Part shown: piece by piece, positions 1 through 12,539 of the stretch
Layout of the letters: each line of letters opens with the position of its first letter
Position numbering within the stretch: position 1 is the stretch's first letter
NCBI GenBank assembly: GCA_025738555.1
Contig: JAOVFP010000022.1
Span: 496,001 to 560,000 of the forward strand
Direction: 5' to 3'
From: Cyathus striatus
Lineage: Eukaryota > Basidiomycota > Agaricomycetes > Agaricales > Nidulariaceae
DNA length: 64,000 bases
Notes under the pieces: model-generated
Told to the model about the DNA's origin: nothing
Seen by the model: only the letters and a program-made list of their open reading frames with translations
The model's database searches: none
Translations under genes and position numbers: made by a program

Positions 1-149
1 GCCATATGCAATTGAAAAAAGCACTTTAAGAGATAATGAAATGACATTGGTATGCAGAGACTTAAGCACCATAAAAGAGACCATAAAATGACACTAGTAG
101 TTATACTGTAGAAATACATTGGAAACTATTCATAAAATTCACTTTGTAC

Positions 150-2520
150 TTACTTTCTCTTCTTCTTAGACTCAGAGGTTCCACTCTTCTCTCCTTTATC
201 TTCCATTCCCTTTTTCTCATTATTCTTTCCCTTCTCCTTGTCATCTTTTGCCTTTTCCTTTCCCTTTGCCTTTCACCCCCTTTTATTCTCTTTAGTATCA
301 ATCCAATTTTGCAAGTCCAAAAAGTATAGTTAGACTTCTCAAACTTCCAAACTTCCATATCAGAAAGGCTTTCATCTCCCTCCAACCAATTTTTCATTTC
401 AGAATAGTTTGATATCTTCTGAAACATTGTGTAGTTTTTATACCAAGAAGACTTGCTCACAAATATTGTGATAATTTGGCCTTTAGGAAATTTCCCTCCA
501 GGCCAAGTCTGGTTGTCAATCATGGCCTGATAGGTATTATGTGCTTGAATACAAGCAACATATTTCTTGTAAGCAATCTGAACTCCACCTTACTATCAGC
601 AATATCAGCTGAGATATTCAATAAATCCATAATTTCCAGGTGATGCTCAGAAGTAAATCCTCCTCAAATAGGAGCAGGAGTATGTGAAACTGAACATGAG
701 ACCAAACATGAGACTGAATGTGAGTTAGTAACAGAGCTTCCAATTGACTTTGAATCAGAGATATTTGGTTCATCATTGATAAGTTCATTTGCATTATATC
801 CAGACTGAAAAATGATTGGTACATTATTATTTATAAGTTTAAATGAAAACTTACACTGAGAATGGGGAGTATATAAGTTTCAGATCTTGTATTTTTGCTC
901 TCCTCCTCAATCTTTATCCAGAAAATTTCTTCATTATCATTAATTGCAGTTTCAAAGTTTTCTAAAATATTCCAAGTCTGGTCCTCATAGACATAAATAT
1001 ATTGGCCAGAAGCTATAGAGTGTTCAGATATTAACATGTAAAATAGTATACTGTTTTTTGCTCACCAAATAAATCCTCTTATTTTCTTACTAAATTATGT
1101 AATATAGGTGCAATGTTAGTGCATGAAATGTCATACTTTGTAGTCATTGTTGGTTTGGTGTTAATGGAAACACTGCTAGGTTCAGTGTTGTTGACATAAA
1201 CATATACTTTTCCCTTTACAGAACCAAGTACATTCTGAAATGGTTCACTGTTGAAATCTGCAATATTCAATCTGTTACCAAGAGCATTTCCTCAAATGTG
1301 GCCACCTAAAAACATATCAGATGATATAATTCAAACAAATTAAAAGTTATGCCTTTGCTTCTAGAAGATCCTCTGGGACTAATAGATGGCACCTGTTGGG
1401 AACTAATAGCAGGACTAGCCATAGATACATCTTTAATACAATCAGTTAAAGAAATTTTTATTAGTTTAGAAACATTGTACCTTTGTCTTCAATAGAAATA
1501 TTTTCATTGGTATTTTCAGCACCATGATTCTGGGTATTGTCTTGTACAGGTTATGTTAGTAATATATAACCATATCAGAGAATTACTTACTTTCTTCAGA
1601 GAAGTTGGAATTGTTCTTGTCTACAATATCAACAGTAGTCAGTTCAATAATTTACTACATGTGAAAGAACAATTCAAACTATATTTACTATTTTCACTAT
1701 CATTTGGTGAGACATCACTATTAGAGCCTGGAATACCTGCTATTTATAAAGTTATTAAATTTAAGATAGTAAAATAAATAATTGTACTTGCCTTCATCAC
1801 AATCATTGGAGCTTTTTTTTATTATTGCCTTTGGAACTATCATCTAGCACAATAATTAGTAGTAATTAAATTTACAGAATGAGTATACCTACCCTCATTC
1901 TCTGAACTACTAGAACCTTCATCTATTTTTGGCAGAGTGTCAGCAATGTTTGTGATCAACTTCATCCTTCAGGGTGGAAGAAGGAGGGTGAACTACAGCT
2001 GGAGATCTTTCCCTTGCAGGAGGAGCAACTGAAAGACCACTTTCTTCAAGTTCCTTCTCAGCCCTAAAAAATATAGCAAATAAAGCAAATAATTATATAT
2101 ATATAGACAGATATAAATGTGGAAGACACATGGAGTAAATGACTCAACTCCAGCCTCATCTGCAGCTGCATCCTCCGCCATTTTATCTTTTGAAGTTTTA
2201 CTATGAAAAAAGCAAAAACAGATATTACTTTTCTAGTTATATGTATGACACAAAAGAAGTCTGTACTGAGTTTTTTTTCCTCTGTCTTTTCTGCCCCTAT
2301 TTTCCTTCTGCTCCTTCTGAGTCTTCTCTTGCTCATTGTTGTTTACATTTTTATTTTTTGTTGGCTTTTTCATAGGTGGTTGCATGGTAATATCAGCAGC
2401 AGAAGTAGAGCACTTGCATGCCTCACTACAAGTTTCACATGCCTCAGATGGTAGTGCAGATCCTTGTATGAGACTATTGCAAGTGTTAGAAGTAGAACAA
2501 CAAGTAGTACAAGAGGCCAT
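150..2520 (-). pseudogene. ORF1 of element A, KDZ companion protein, decayed
   Basis: Copy of the protein of unknown function that precedes the KDZ transposase in every element here. It begins MASCTTCC at 2,520 and carries a basic stretch (KDRGKKTQ near 2,260). It shares the motif TSAAD(I/L)T.QPP.KK with the copy at 47.0 kb and the short exon AEDAAADE near 2,170. Further down are SVAPPARE (about 2,020), the GN.xNxADF block (about 1,260), the conserved block YVYEDQTWNILENFE (about 960), PILSV (about 860), the WxxEK(S)..FW block (about 330) and a lysine/arginine-rich tail whose homologous stop is TAA at 150-152. The reading frame is broken by stops and frameshifts, so I call it a pseudogene. 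Exon borders are not resolved. Function unknown; acidic middle and basic ends would suit a nuclear DNA-binding accessory protein, but that is inference. Confidence 0.62.
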
Positions 2521-2959
2521 TTCATTTCGATGTGTTACAGATGTGTTCCAATGGTGGTGGATAGTAACAGAGAAAGCAGAATTGCTGGCATTGCAAGCTA
2601 CATATGGCATGCCTCATGTCTGTAGTCTAATTTTAACTCTTATCTTCACAGCTCATGCTGAAAGCTGCTGTCTAATTTTAATACTGGTCTGAATTAATGT
2701 TCTTTAGCATTGGATCATTTCACACAAATGTAATAATACTAAAATGTACACTACTCTCATGTCTCTAATACATTTTTATACTGTAATAATTTTATAGAAT
2801 ATCATAGACAGACTGAGATAGTAGATTTGCTCATGTCGCATGCCTCATGTCCATAGACCAATTTTAACTCTTATCTTCACAGCTCATGTCTGTCATCTAA
2901 TTTTAACACTGGTTTGAATCAAAGTTCTTTAGCATTGGACCATTTCACACAAAGGTAAT

Positions 2960-4140
2960 TATACTAGGATACACATCCTATCAGCCTTGTAAAGTCATCC
3001 CCTTATGTATAAACATGATCCTGATGTATTCGAGCCTTGTAGGCCCATCCCTTTATTAATACACATCCTCCTGATGTTGTAGACCACTCTCCTGGTGCAT
3101 ATACAACAGTAGCTCACCCCCTTTGTCGATATACATTGGATACAAGCCATATGTCCATCCCCTCATTGATAAATGTCATCCTGATGTTGTAGGCCACTCC
3201 CCTGGTGCATATACAGCCTCCTAATGTTGTAGCTCACCCCCCTCATTGATATACATCCTATACACATCATAGGTCCTCATTGATATATATTGTATACAAA
3301 TTGTAGGCCAGTCCCCTCATCAATATACATCCTCCCAACATCATAGGTCCATCCCATCATTGATACACAACCCCCCAATACCATAAGATGCTCCCTGATA
3401 AATATACAACTTCCTGATGTGGTAGCTCACCCCCCTCATCGATATATGTCCTGTACATGTTGTAGAGTACATATACAACCTCCTGACATTGTAAGCCACT
3501 CTATTCATTCATATATGATCTCCTCATGTCATAGGTCCATCCCCTCATTGATATACATCCTATATACATTGTAGGTCTATCCCCTCACCAATACATGTAC
3601 TCCTGATGTTGTAGGCCACTCCCCTGGTGCATATATGACCTCCTGATGTTGTAGGCCACTCTCTTCATGCATATATGACCTCCTGGCGGCCACTGATGTC
3701 ATAGCTCACCCCCCTCATCAATATATGTCCTATACATGTCGTAGGTCCATCCCCTCATCGATACACATTGTCCCAATGTCATAGCTCACCCCCATCATTG
3801 ATATACTTCCTATACACATTATAGGTTTGTCCCCTCATCAATACACATCATCCGAACATTATAGCTCACCCCCATCATTGATATACATTCTATACACATC
3901 ATAGGTCCTTGTCCTAACATTATAGCTCACCCTCCTTATTGATATATGTCCTATACACGTCATAGATTCATCCCCTCATTGATACACATCATCCCAATGT
4001 TGTAGAGCCATTCCATTGTCAATATATGCCTCCCTGATATCACCAGGCCATCCCTCATACACCCATGTCATCTTGAAGTCATTGGGCCATCACCTCTTCA
4101 ATACACATCTTCCCAGTGCTATAGAATGATACCCTTATCA
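2960..4140. repeat. Private minisatellite of element A, left part
   Basis: Degenerate tandem array built from alternating phrases such as GTAGGCCACTCCCCTGG, TGATATACATCCTATACAC and ATAGGTCCATCCCCTCA, with a spacing of roughly 60 bases. It lies directly upstream of ORF1-A, the place where every other KDZ copy here also has an array, of different sequence. It stops at 4,140 where element E is inserted and resumes at 32,523. Bases 2,520-2,960 hold a duplicated stretch (GCTCATG...TCTAATTTTAA) and nothing I can name. Confidence 0.8.
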
Positions 4141-4159
4141 GAGGTCAATACACTTAGCC

Positions 4160-4480
4160 ATGTGTTTCAACTGACTATCAGAGAGTCAGTTGAGAGTCAG
4201 TCAATAGCATCAGAGAGTCAGTTGAGAGTCAGTCAATAGTATCAGAGAGTAGATTGATAGTAAGATGAGACTTAGTTGAGACTCAGGTGAGACTCTCATA
4301 GAGTCAGTTGATAGTCAGATTATAATTACATACAAAATTAGAATAATCACAAGTCTCACCTTACTCACACCTTACTATTACTTTACTCTTATTCAATCTA
4401 GTATCAGATACTAATCTGAGAGTTGATTGATACAATTTCACCTGACTATCATCTGACTATCACTTATATTTGTATAAGTT
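4160..4480. repeat. Subterminal word array of element E, B end (GAGAGTCAG type)
   Basis: Repeated AGAGAGTCAGTTGAGAGTCAG and, further in, the complementary CTGACTATCATCTGACTATC. The words occur in both orientations, so the strand can fold on itself. The same words flank the other end of this element at 31,395-31,626 and fill the small element at 15,358-16,011. Confidence 0.8.
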
Positions 4481-4488
4481 ATCAGTGT

Positions 4489-4572
4489 AAAATAAAATTG
4501 CATCTTAGCAGAATTGAACCCTCGATGTGGTCATGTGACCAGCGCTTATTTCGAAAGTGCCAATGGGCCATC
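4489..4572 (-). ncRNA. tRNA-like Pol III unit of element E
   Basis: Read on the minus strand, an A-box-like CCCATTGGCA (4,558-4,567) is followed by the palindrome GGTCACATGACC and a good B-box match GGGTTCAATTC (4,511-4,521), then T-rich sequence (4,489-4,497). The anticodon-arm region resembles a methionine-type tRNA, but the stems do not all pair, so it is a tRNA-derived unit rather than a working tRNA. It reads outward, toward the word array and the end of the element, as do the units at 30.24, 46.35 and 59.6 kb. Confidence 0.45.
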
Positions 4573-4722
4573 AATCATAAATCAATGATGTCATTAAATA
4601 TGATGTAATGTCATTATTATTAATAAGCACTTGATTAGTCACATACATATCCATTGATTTTTGGAGGTGATGTCAAGGGGGTGCGCCGATCATAATTTCC
4701 CACGGGGGGTAGGGTAGGTAGG

Positions 4723-4741
4723 GTCAGGCCGAAGGCCTGAC
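4723..4741. repeat. Perfect hairpin GTCAGGCC-GAA-GGCCTGAC
   Basis: An 8-bp perfect stem with a three-base loop, followed by nine A residues and preceded by a G-rich stretch (GGGGGGTAGGGTAGGTAGGG). It stands out in base composition from its AT-rich surroundings. Function unknown. The rest of 4,573-4,990 shows nothing else I can name. Confidence 0.6.
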
Positions 4742-5123
4742 GAAAAAAAAAGGAACCCTTTGTACCAAGTCTCAAAGAGGGTGTACAAGGGGTTATGGAA
4801 CAGAATTAATGTTGTATATTACCATTTATAGCTGTCTATAATACTTCTTTTCACTTCATGTGCTGAGATAACCAATAGAGAGCACCCAATTACAGATTGG
4901 TGCATCAATAAATAACAGCTCACCATGCGCAGATCACCTCGAGGTATTCAAATTTTACCAGTATATGCCATTTATTCATTAACTATTGTGAACCACTTAT
5001 AGTGCTAGGGCAGAAATCCTCAGCGTCGAAGCCAGGGCTGGCAATTACAGCATCAAAGCAACCAGTATAGCAGAAGTTGAGGAAAGTGCCGAAAAGACCA
5101 GTAGCAGTGTAAAGCTTGTTGAG

Positions 5124-5910
5124 ATGACGGAGACAGAGTATATTGAGGAAACCGAGATAGCCGTAGTGGGCTTGGACCTGGACGAAAGTGCGAAAACACT
5201 TGAAAATACTTTGTATGTGCTTGAACAAGCCGCATACAGTGCTTCAGCTACGCCAGAGCTCGAAGAAGAGTTGTCCCATACATCACAGGATCAGCCAAAC
5301 GATTGTACACAATTTAAAAAGCCCATACCAGATGTTTGTGAGGATGCGAGAACTTTGTGGGTCTTCAAAGGTACCAGCGTACAATCCAGTCGTATTTCTC
5401 CAGAAGCACAAAGCAACTCCGTGGAGTTAGAAATACTGGTATCAGGATTTTCTGCCAATGACACCGTGAGTATTGAACAATTGCTCATGCGACTTCCTTA
5501 AATTAATTAACTTACTGGGGCACAAGTCCTTTACTGTAACTACCCCGGCTGTAGCTTCCGCTAGCGAAGATGGCGCATGTCCAACTTCACAGCATGCTTC
5601 TGCTTCACTGTCAACCGAAGTCGTTGTCATCAAAAAAGCTCCTAGTCATCAAAAAAGAATCCCCAAAGTGTACCAGTTGAATGTTTGTTTATGCAGTGAG
5701 GTTTTCAACGACTCACTTGATACTGCAGTAAACTGCAATCAGGCAGGATGTGAAACTGAGTGGGTGCGTATTTATCAACACATCTTTACTGCATACACAC
5801 CAATCATGCTCACCTGTTCCATCCAACAGTATCATCTTGAATGTATTCTGAGGGACCGCTTCCATGCAACTGGATTGCAATGCTTGTCGGGTCACCGATA
5901 CGGGAGGTAG
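5124..5910 (+). CDS. Small PHD-finger-like protein, probably a truncated cargo gene
   Basis: Three exons can be read: 5,124-5,465, 5,527-5,763 and 5,830-5,910. The introns start GTGAGT (5,466) and GTGCGT (5,764), end CAAG and ACAG, are 61 and 66 bases long, and both fall in phase 0. Splicing restores a zinc-finger-like pattern: CLC, then CNQAGCETEW, then (after the second junction) YHLEC, then LQC. This matches the Cys4-His-Cys3 order of a PHD finger, but the last C-x-x-C lacks its second Cys (CLSG), so the finger may be dead. The N-terminal part is acidic and unrecognised. The frame stays open upstream of the first ATG to about 4,990 without another ATG, so the 5' end may be lost. The stretch is rich in CpG and clearly higher in GC than its surroundings, suggesting recent capture. 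A role in reading histone marks is known for the family; for this copy it is inference. Confidence 0.5.
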
Positions 5911-6119
5911 TCTGAGAGGGAGTAATCGAGCACAAAAGTAGAGGTGGTGTCGGTTGGCGTTGGCAGCTGGTAGAGTCATCTAAAAATAGAGTACATACCG
6001 CATTTGGTAATTGATCGGCTTAGTCAGCTCCGATAGGTAGGTGGGGTACCCCAGCTTGATGATTTCAAAAAAATCGACCCCAGGTCAATTATTCTATTTC
6101 ACAAGCACCCTTGGGTGAT

Positions 6120-7105
6120 GTGGCAATTAATTTTTTATGTTCCCACCTTTCATTCACTCCCTTGCTCTCATTGTCTATTTGCTCCCTTGCTCCCATTGTC
6201 TATTCACTCTCTCACTTCCTTTTCCTCTTTCAGTGCAATTACTCTTTTCCCATCAAGTGCAATCACTCCATCCTTTCCCCTACCTGTGTCATCCTTCCTC
6301 ACAGTGGCATTACTGAGTGCAAACACTCATTCTTCCCCTCCCCACGCCATGTCTGAGTGCAAATGCTCTCAGTTCCCCTCCCCCTGCAACATCTTTGAGT
6401 GCAAATGGTCTTTCCTCCTCTTCCCCATGCCATATCTGAGTGCAAACACTCTCAGTTCCCCCCCCTGCAATGTCTTCAAGCACAAATGCTCATTATTCCC
6501 CTCCCTACACCATGTCTGAGTGCAAACACTCCTTGTATCCCACCCCCCACAACATCTTCAAGTGCAAATGCTCATTCATCACCTCCATGTGTTGTGTCTG
6601 AGTGTAAATGCTCCTTGTTCCCCTTCCCCTGCAACATCTTCAAGTGCAAATGCTCATTCCTCCCCTCCCCATGCCATGTCTGAGCACAAATGCTCTTTGT
6701 TCCCCACCCCCCACAACATCTTCGAGTGCAAATGCTCATTCCTCCCCTCCCTACACCATGTCTGAGCATAAATACTCTTTGTTTCCCACACCCTGCAATG
6801 TTTTCGAGTGCAAACACTCTTTCCTCCTCTTCCCCAGGCCATATCTGAGTGCAAATGCTCTTGGTTCCCCTCCCCCCACAACATCTTTGAGTGCAAATGC
6901 TTGTTCCTCCCCTCCCCATGCTGTGTCTGAGCATGCCTGAGTGCAAACTCTCCATCCTTCCCCCTTCTCAACATCTGAGTGCAAATGCTCACATCAACTT
7001 TCCCCCCCACAGCACTCCCTTCCCTCCTCCCACAACATCTTCGAGTGCAAACACTCATTCCTCCCCTTCCCCATGCCATGTCTGAGTGCAACACTCATTC
7101 TTAGT
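6120..7105. repeat. Private minisatellite of element E with GAGTGCAAAYRCTC hairpins
   Basis: Roughly 60-70-base units made of C-rich spacers (CCTCCCCATGCCATGTCT) and the word GAGTGCAAACACTC or GAGTGCAAATGCTC, whose arms pair (GAGTG/CACTC). About a dozen units are visible. It sits directly upstream of ORF1-E. Open frames through it are by-products of the repeat period. Bases 5,911-6,110 hold nothing recognised. Confidence 0.85.
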
Positions 7106-7175
7106 GCCAGCTCATCTAACTAGGTATAATTTCTTGCTCTATCCTTTTTACTTATTGCTTTACATTTATATATAG

Positions 7176-8645
7176 AACAGAATTAATTCTGGAGTGGAGC
7201 AACTTGACAGTTGCTCCACCTCCTCAGCTTCATGGTCACTCTGGGATGGTACTTCCACCTCATGTAAGAACTTCAACAGGCTCTAGGTCAGGAGAAAGTG
7301 GCTCTGCATTCAGTGGCTCTATTAAGTCCACTTCTTGTGATTCATTAAATGAAAAGGAACAGTCCATATTCAGTGGATCTAAGTCAACTGGAAATACTTC
7401 TAAGTCAAAATCTAGTGAATTATTAAGTAAAGGATCTACTTCAATTGAGGATGACAATGATGATACAGAGGAAATGGATATTGATAAAACTCCTAAAAAA
7501 AGCAACAAGAGGTGCAACCACTCTACTAGCCCAACCAGTTCCACTGTCAGTATAGATAGCTGCTCTTCAAAATCTAGTCAGAAGTCTTTATCACACAGCA
7601 CTGCATCCAGCCATTCATCCACCTTGAATAATTTAACTGGCTTAGAATCCAATCTTATTAGAGAGGATCAAACTTTTGAAAGCTTCATGAGTCAATTTAA
7701 TGACCAGTATTCAGATGAAGTTGATTCAGATGAAGAAGACTCTGTTGCTAAGGCTGTGGACTCTCTTGCATTACAAGGTGCATATAAAATCACAGGTGGT
7801 CACATGCATGAGCATGCACTTGGAAATAATTTTAACTTTGGTGATGCAGGTAAATAATTAAAACAACTTGTTTTGTTTAACTATTTAACATATTTTTATA
7901 GAGGAAAGAGATGAAGTACCATTTGAGGTACCTACAACTGGAACTGTACATGTTTTCAGTAATTGCAAATCAACAGAGGCACACTTTGCAATTAAAAATG
8001 TTAAATTGCATTACAAACTTGGTAAAGTTGTACAGTTAATTGGTGAAAAATATTCATATGTCAAAGGTATATCATTTATTCTTTATGTCCACATATATAT
8101 ATTGACTATATTTATGTACAGTATTGAACCCATATATGTTTATCTGAGAGGATAGTACTTGGGTTATTAAAAGCCACTATTCAGAGCTTCTAACAGATCT
8201 TGAAGATATTGAGTGGTTTGTTAATGAAAAAACAATACAGTTTGCCATGTTTTAGCAGTAAGTATGAAGTATTTATTTGCTATAATTTACTTACAATTTT
8301 TATAAGAAGGACTTAATTCATCTGTGATCTCGGCTCCTGCTGTTACCACATCTGCTCCTGTGGCTTCTGGTTCTGGTTCAAGTAAAGCCCTAAGATCAGT
8401 TACTAAAGAGCAGCAGCAAATTATTGATATCTTTAAGATTCTTCCTGCTTTGCACTATGAGGGTACTGTCAGTATTTGTGTTGTATATGCAAAGTGGCTC
8501 TTTATCCAGAAGATTGTTTTGGAACTACCTGGAAAGATTGCAGATGGATTCTTTACTGGAAAGGAGAGTGGTAATGAGCGAACATACACCATACTTTTTG
8601 CAACACCATCCTACTTCAGGGTTCATAGCATCAGGAAAAAAAAAC
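7176..8645 (+). pseudogene. ORF1 of element E, N-terminal and middle part
   Basis: Begins after a 3' splice site at 7,175 with an exon matching the other copies (…SNLTVAPPP; compare SVAPPARE and PVAPPKE). A long serine-rich and acidic exon follows to about 7,854 (DDNDDTEEMDIDKTPKKS, then DEEDS). It ends in the conserved block GGHMHEHALGNNFNFGDAG, which corresponds to GGTIRGKAYGNTLNFADY in element C. After an intron the frame continues EVPTTGTVHVFSN. The YVYLRG...TDLEDIEWF block near 8,130-8,260 is frameshifted by a stop. The last segment (VTKEQQQIIDIF … ELPGKIADGF … TYTILF) matches the C-terminal half of other copies and stops at an A-run near 8,640, where homology is lost. The continuation is at 18.84 kb. 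No upstream start exon was found; the C-rich array lies there. Confidence 0.6.
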
Positions 8646-9681
8646 ATAACAATATAGATCTATGTAGTCTAGATAGTAGTAATAACTCTTATCAGAAAGT
8701 CCCCTATATATTGATCCATATAGACTCACGCCAATGCACCATAGACATATATAGACCACCGTAGCTACAGTGATAACTCGATCACTCCATATAACTGGGC
8801 ATCATAAAATGTAGAATATAAGTCTATTACTGCTACCACAGTTATGTAGTCAACAGGTAGGTTAGTACTTACATTACATATATATGCAATGCAGGCAATT
8901 CCAAATAACCATACAGCCAGTGAATTAAAAACATATAATGTATTGTGATGGTTACTACAAAGCTGTTCCTACACCATGATCTAACCTACATACAGCTAAA
9001 CCTCTCATTCAAAAACACACTCAACATTGTGTCTTATGCTCTTCGGCCTTCCTGAGCGTCCACCTCACCACCCCTATGCTCCACTAACATAACCAAGAAC
9101 AGGTGGACTCTCACCAGGATATACCTAGGTGGAGTGGTAAGTGAATGAGCAAGGTGGAAAATAGGTCAGAACGTACCAGAAAATCTACTACACCACCCTA
9201 TGCACCAATAAAGACATCAATCATCACTGATTGCAGACAATGAGTAACCCCTCACATGGATCAACTTAAGTGCGGAGGTAAGAGGACAGAGAGGCAGATA
9301 ATTGGGTGGCACATACTAGAAAATCCACTTCACTGCTCCATGTGTCATCAAAAAAGACACCATGCACAACAAACATGGCGGAGAATGAGCACCCCCTTAC
9401 AAGGATAAATCTAGGTAAAGTAGTAAGTGAATGAGGGGGGAAAGAAGAGATGGCACATACCAAAGAGACTAACTCCCCACTATACAAGTTCTACATCGGC
9501 CTGAGGAAGAAGTCTAGTAACATGTAACACAGGGAATGAGAGCTGAAAAAAGAGAAGAAAAGGAAGAGATGAATAGAGGGACATACACGGAACATCAAGA
9601 TGCTGATATCTAAAAAGACTGGAGAAGAAATAAGAAAGGAAATGCAAAGGAGAAGAATGTGGTGTCGGAGGGAGAGGAGGC
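8646..9681. other. Unassigned stretch with a three-fold direct repeat
   Basis: Separates the ORF1-E break point from foldback I. Bases 9,110-9,480 contain about three copies of a 130-150-base unit with the phrases AGAAAATC(C/T)AC, GTAAGTGAATGAG and AAAGACA(C/T)CA. No coding frame of interest. It may belong to the insertion that broke ORF1-E. Confidence 0.5.
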
Positions 9682-11460
9682 GTGCTGACGAGCATTATCA
9701 TGTTTTTTACTGCAATTGCAGTAAACCAGGTTGGAGATCTGCAACTGCAACATGAAGCAGCTTTATATTATTGCAGTCAATGATTGCAAAGAATGCTTTA
9801 TCTGGCTGCAGCATTTGCTTCATGTTAGACCCATTGCTTTATTCAATTGCAGTGGTCACTTCACAAATGCTTCATCTGCTTGCAGCAGTAGCTTCATATT
9901 GAAACATTTGCTTCATTCAGTTGCAATGACTACTTCAATAATGCTTCATCTGCTTGCAGTGGGTGCTTCATGTTGCTTTATTCAATTACAGTGATTGCTT
10001 CATGGGATTGCAGTGGTCCCTTCACAAATGCTTCATCTCATTGCAGTGGTTGCTTCATATTGCTTCATTCAATTGCAGTGGTCACATCAGGAATGCTTTA
10101 TTAGATTGCAATGGTTGCATTAAGAATGCTTCATCTGGTTGCAGTGGTTGCTTCATATTGCTTTATCTAGTTGCAGTGTTTGCTTCATGGGATTACAGTG
10201 GTCACTTCACAGATGCTTCATCTGGCTGCAGTGATTGCTTCATGTTTCATTATTTGCTTGATTCCATTGCAGTGAGTGCTTTATGAATGCATTATCAGTT
10301 TTCAGTATTTGCTTCATGTTAGAGTATTTGCTTAATATGATTGCAGTGAGTGCTTCAGGAATGCTTCATTCTGTTTCAGTGTTTGCTTCATGTTTGAATA
10401 TTTGCTTGATTCCATTGCAGTGAGTGCTTCAGAATTGCTTTATTCTGTTTCAGTCTTTGCTTCATATTGCTTGATATGATTGCAGTGAGTGCTTCAGGAA
10501 TGCTTTATTCTATTTCAGTGTTTGCTTCATGTTTGAATATTTGCTTGATTCCATTGCAGTGAGTGCTTCAGGATTGCTTCATCCTGTTTCAGTATTTGCT
10601 TCATGTTGCTTGATATGATTGCAGTGAGTGCTTCAGAAATGCTTTATTCTGTTTCAGTGTTTGCTTCATGTTGCTTGATATAATTGCAGTGAATGCTTCA
10701 GAAATGCTTTATGCTGTTTCAGTGTTTGCTTCATGTTGCTTGATATAATTGCAGTGAATGCTTCAGGAATGCTTTATGCTGTTTCAGTGTTTGCTTCATG
10801 TTGCTTGATATAATTGCAGTGAATGCTTCAGGAATGCTTTATGCTGTTTCAGTGTTTGCTTCATGTTGCTTGATATAATTGCAGTGAATGCTTCAGGAAT
10901 GCTTTATGCTGTTTCAGTGTTTGCTTCATGTTGCTTGATATAATTGCAGTGAATGCTTCAGGAATGCTTTATGCTGTTTCAGTGTTTGCTTCATGTTGCT
11001 TGATATAATTGCAGTGAATGCTTCAGAAATGCTTTATTCTGTTTCAGTGTTTGCTTCATGTTTGAATATTTGCTTGATTCCATTGCAGTGAGTGCTTCAG
11101 AATTGCTTTATTCTGTTTCAGTGTTTGCTTCATATTACTTGATATGATTGCAGTGAGTGCTTCAGGAATGCTTCATTCTGTTTCAGTGTTTGCTTAAGTG
11201 TTTGCTTCATGTTGGAATATTTGCTTGATATGATTGCAGTGAGTGCTTCAGGATTGCTTCATCCTGTTTCAGTATTTGCTTCATGTTGGAATATTTGCTT
11301 AATATGATTGCAGTGAGTACTTCAGAATTGCTTTATTCTGTTTCAGTGTTTGCTTCATGTTTGGATATTTGCTTCATTCTATTGTAGTGAGTGCTTCATA
11401 ATCACATCATAGGTCACAAGTATCACATTCTTCCCACATGTCACATTAGTCACACAATGT
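9682..11460 (+). repeat. Left arm of foldback I, with a 65-bp tandem array
   Basis: The outer part has an irregular motif (TTGCAGTGGTTGCTTCATATTGCTT-like). From about 10,320 the array becomes regular: a 65-base unit containing GCTTCATGTTGCTTGATATA and ATTGCAGTGAATGCTTCAGG is repeated nearly exactly between 10,610 and 11,040. I see no CG dinucleotide between about 9,700 and 11,400. The inner end merges into TCACAT/ATTCCCACAC repeats. The left arm lacks about 230 bases of the inner repeat that the right arm has. Confidence 0.85.
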
Positions 11461-12539
11461 CACATATATTCCCACACATCCATTTTTACCACACTTTATA
11501 TATGTCACATGTATTCCCATGCTTGACATATTTCCCACACATCATATTTGTCACATATGTCTTGCTTTTCACACATGTTGTGTCTTTGATGTGCATCACC
11601 CAAGGTCATTACACTCCTCCAAAAATCATGTAGACTCCATGTAGATTCCACCTGGACTCTGGAACTCTACCTGGACTCTACCTGGACTCCACTTGGACTC
11701 TACTTGGACTTCACCTAGACTTTATATAGAGAAAATTATAGACTCTACATGAACTCCAAGTGGACTTCAGGTAGAAGTTGGACTGCACCCAGAGTCCAGT
11801 GGACTCAAGCACTTGAGTTCAGTAGAGTTCAGATAGAGCATGTAGAGTCTAGGTAGAGTCTAAGTAGAGTCCAGTTGCTTAAGCTGTACCTAGACTCTAT
11901 TGTCACAGTTGTAATGTGTTTCCCACAGTTATCATACTTGTTACACATGTGTGAAAGGTTGGAAAATGTGGGAAAAGCATGACACATTGGAAAATGTTGG
12001 AAAAGTGTGACATGTTGAAAAATGTTAGAACAAGTGTGGTGCCTAAGCTTTGCCTAGACACTACTGTCACACATGTGTGAAAGTGTGATCTGTTGGAAAA
12101 TGTTGGAAAAAGCGTGACATATGTGACAAGCGTGGGAAAAAGTGTGACACATTTGGAAAACATCGGAAACAAAAGCATGTGACAAGCATGGAGAAAGTGC
12201 GACATGTTGGAGGCGTGACATATGTGACAATGTGGGGAAAGTGTGACATGTTGGAAAAAGTTTTGCAAGTGTGATGGCTATGATGTGTGACACTTTTCTA
12301 ACATGTGACACTTTTCCCATGCTTGTCACACATGTCACGCTTTTTTCAACATTTTCCAACTTGTCATGCTTTTCCCACATTTTTCAACCTTTCACACATG
12401 TGTGACAAGCATGATAACTGTGGAAAACACATTACAACTGTGACAATAGAGTCCAGGTACAGCTTAGGCACTTGAGTTCAGTGGAGTTCAGGTGAAGTCC
12501 AAGTCTACCTGAAGTCCAAGGAGTGAAATATACAGCATT

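Noticed and set aside
4723..4750. Bacterial rho-independent terminator
   Set aside because: The window is eukaryotic; the tail is A on the plus strand (T on the minus), and no bacterial gene is near.
9731..10286. Frames of 87 and 110 codons, found identically in both arms of foldback I
   Set aside because: Identity comes from the DNA-level inverted repeat; the products are repeats of SGCSGCF-like sequence without a domain.
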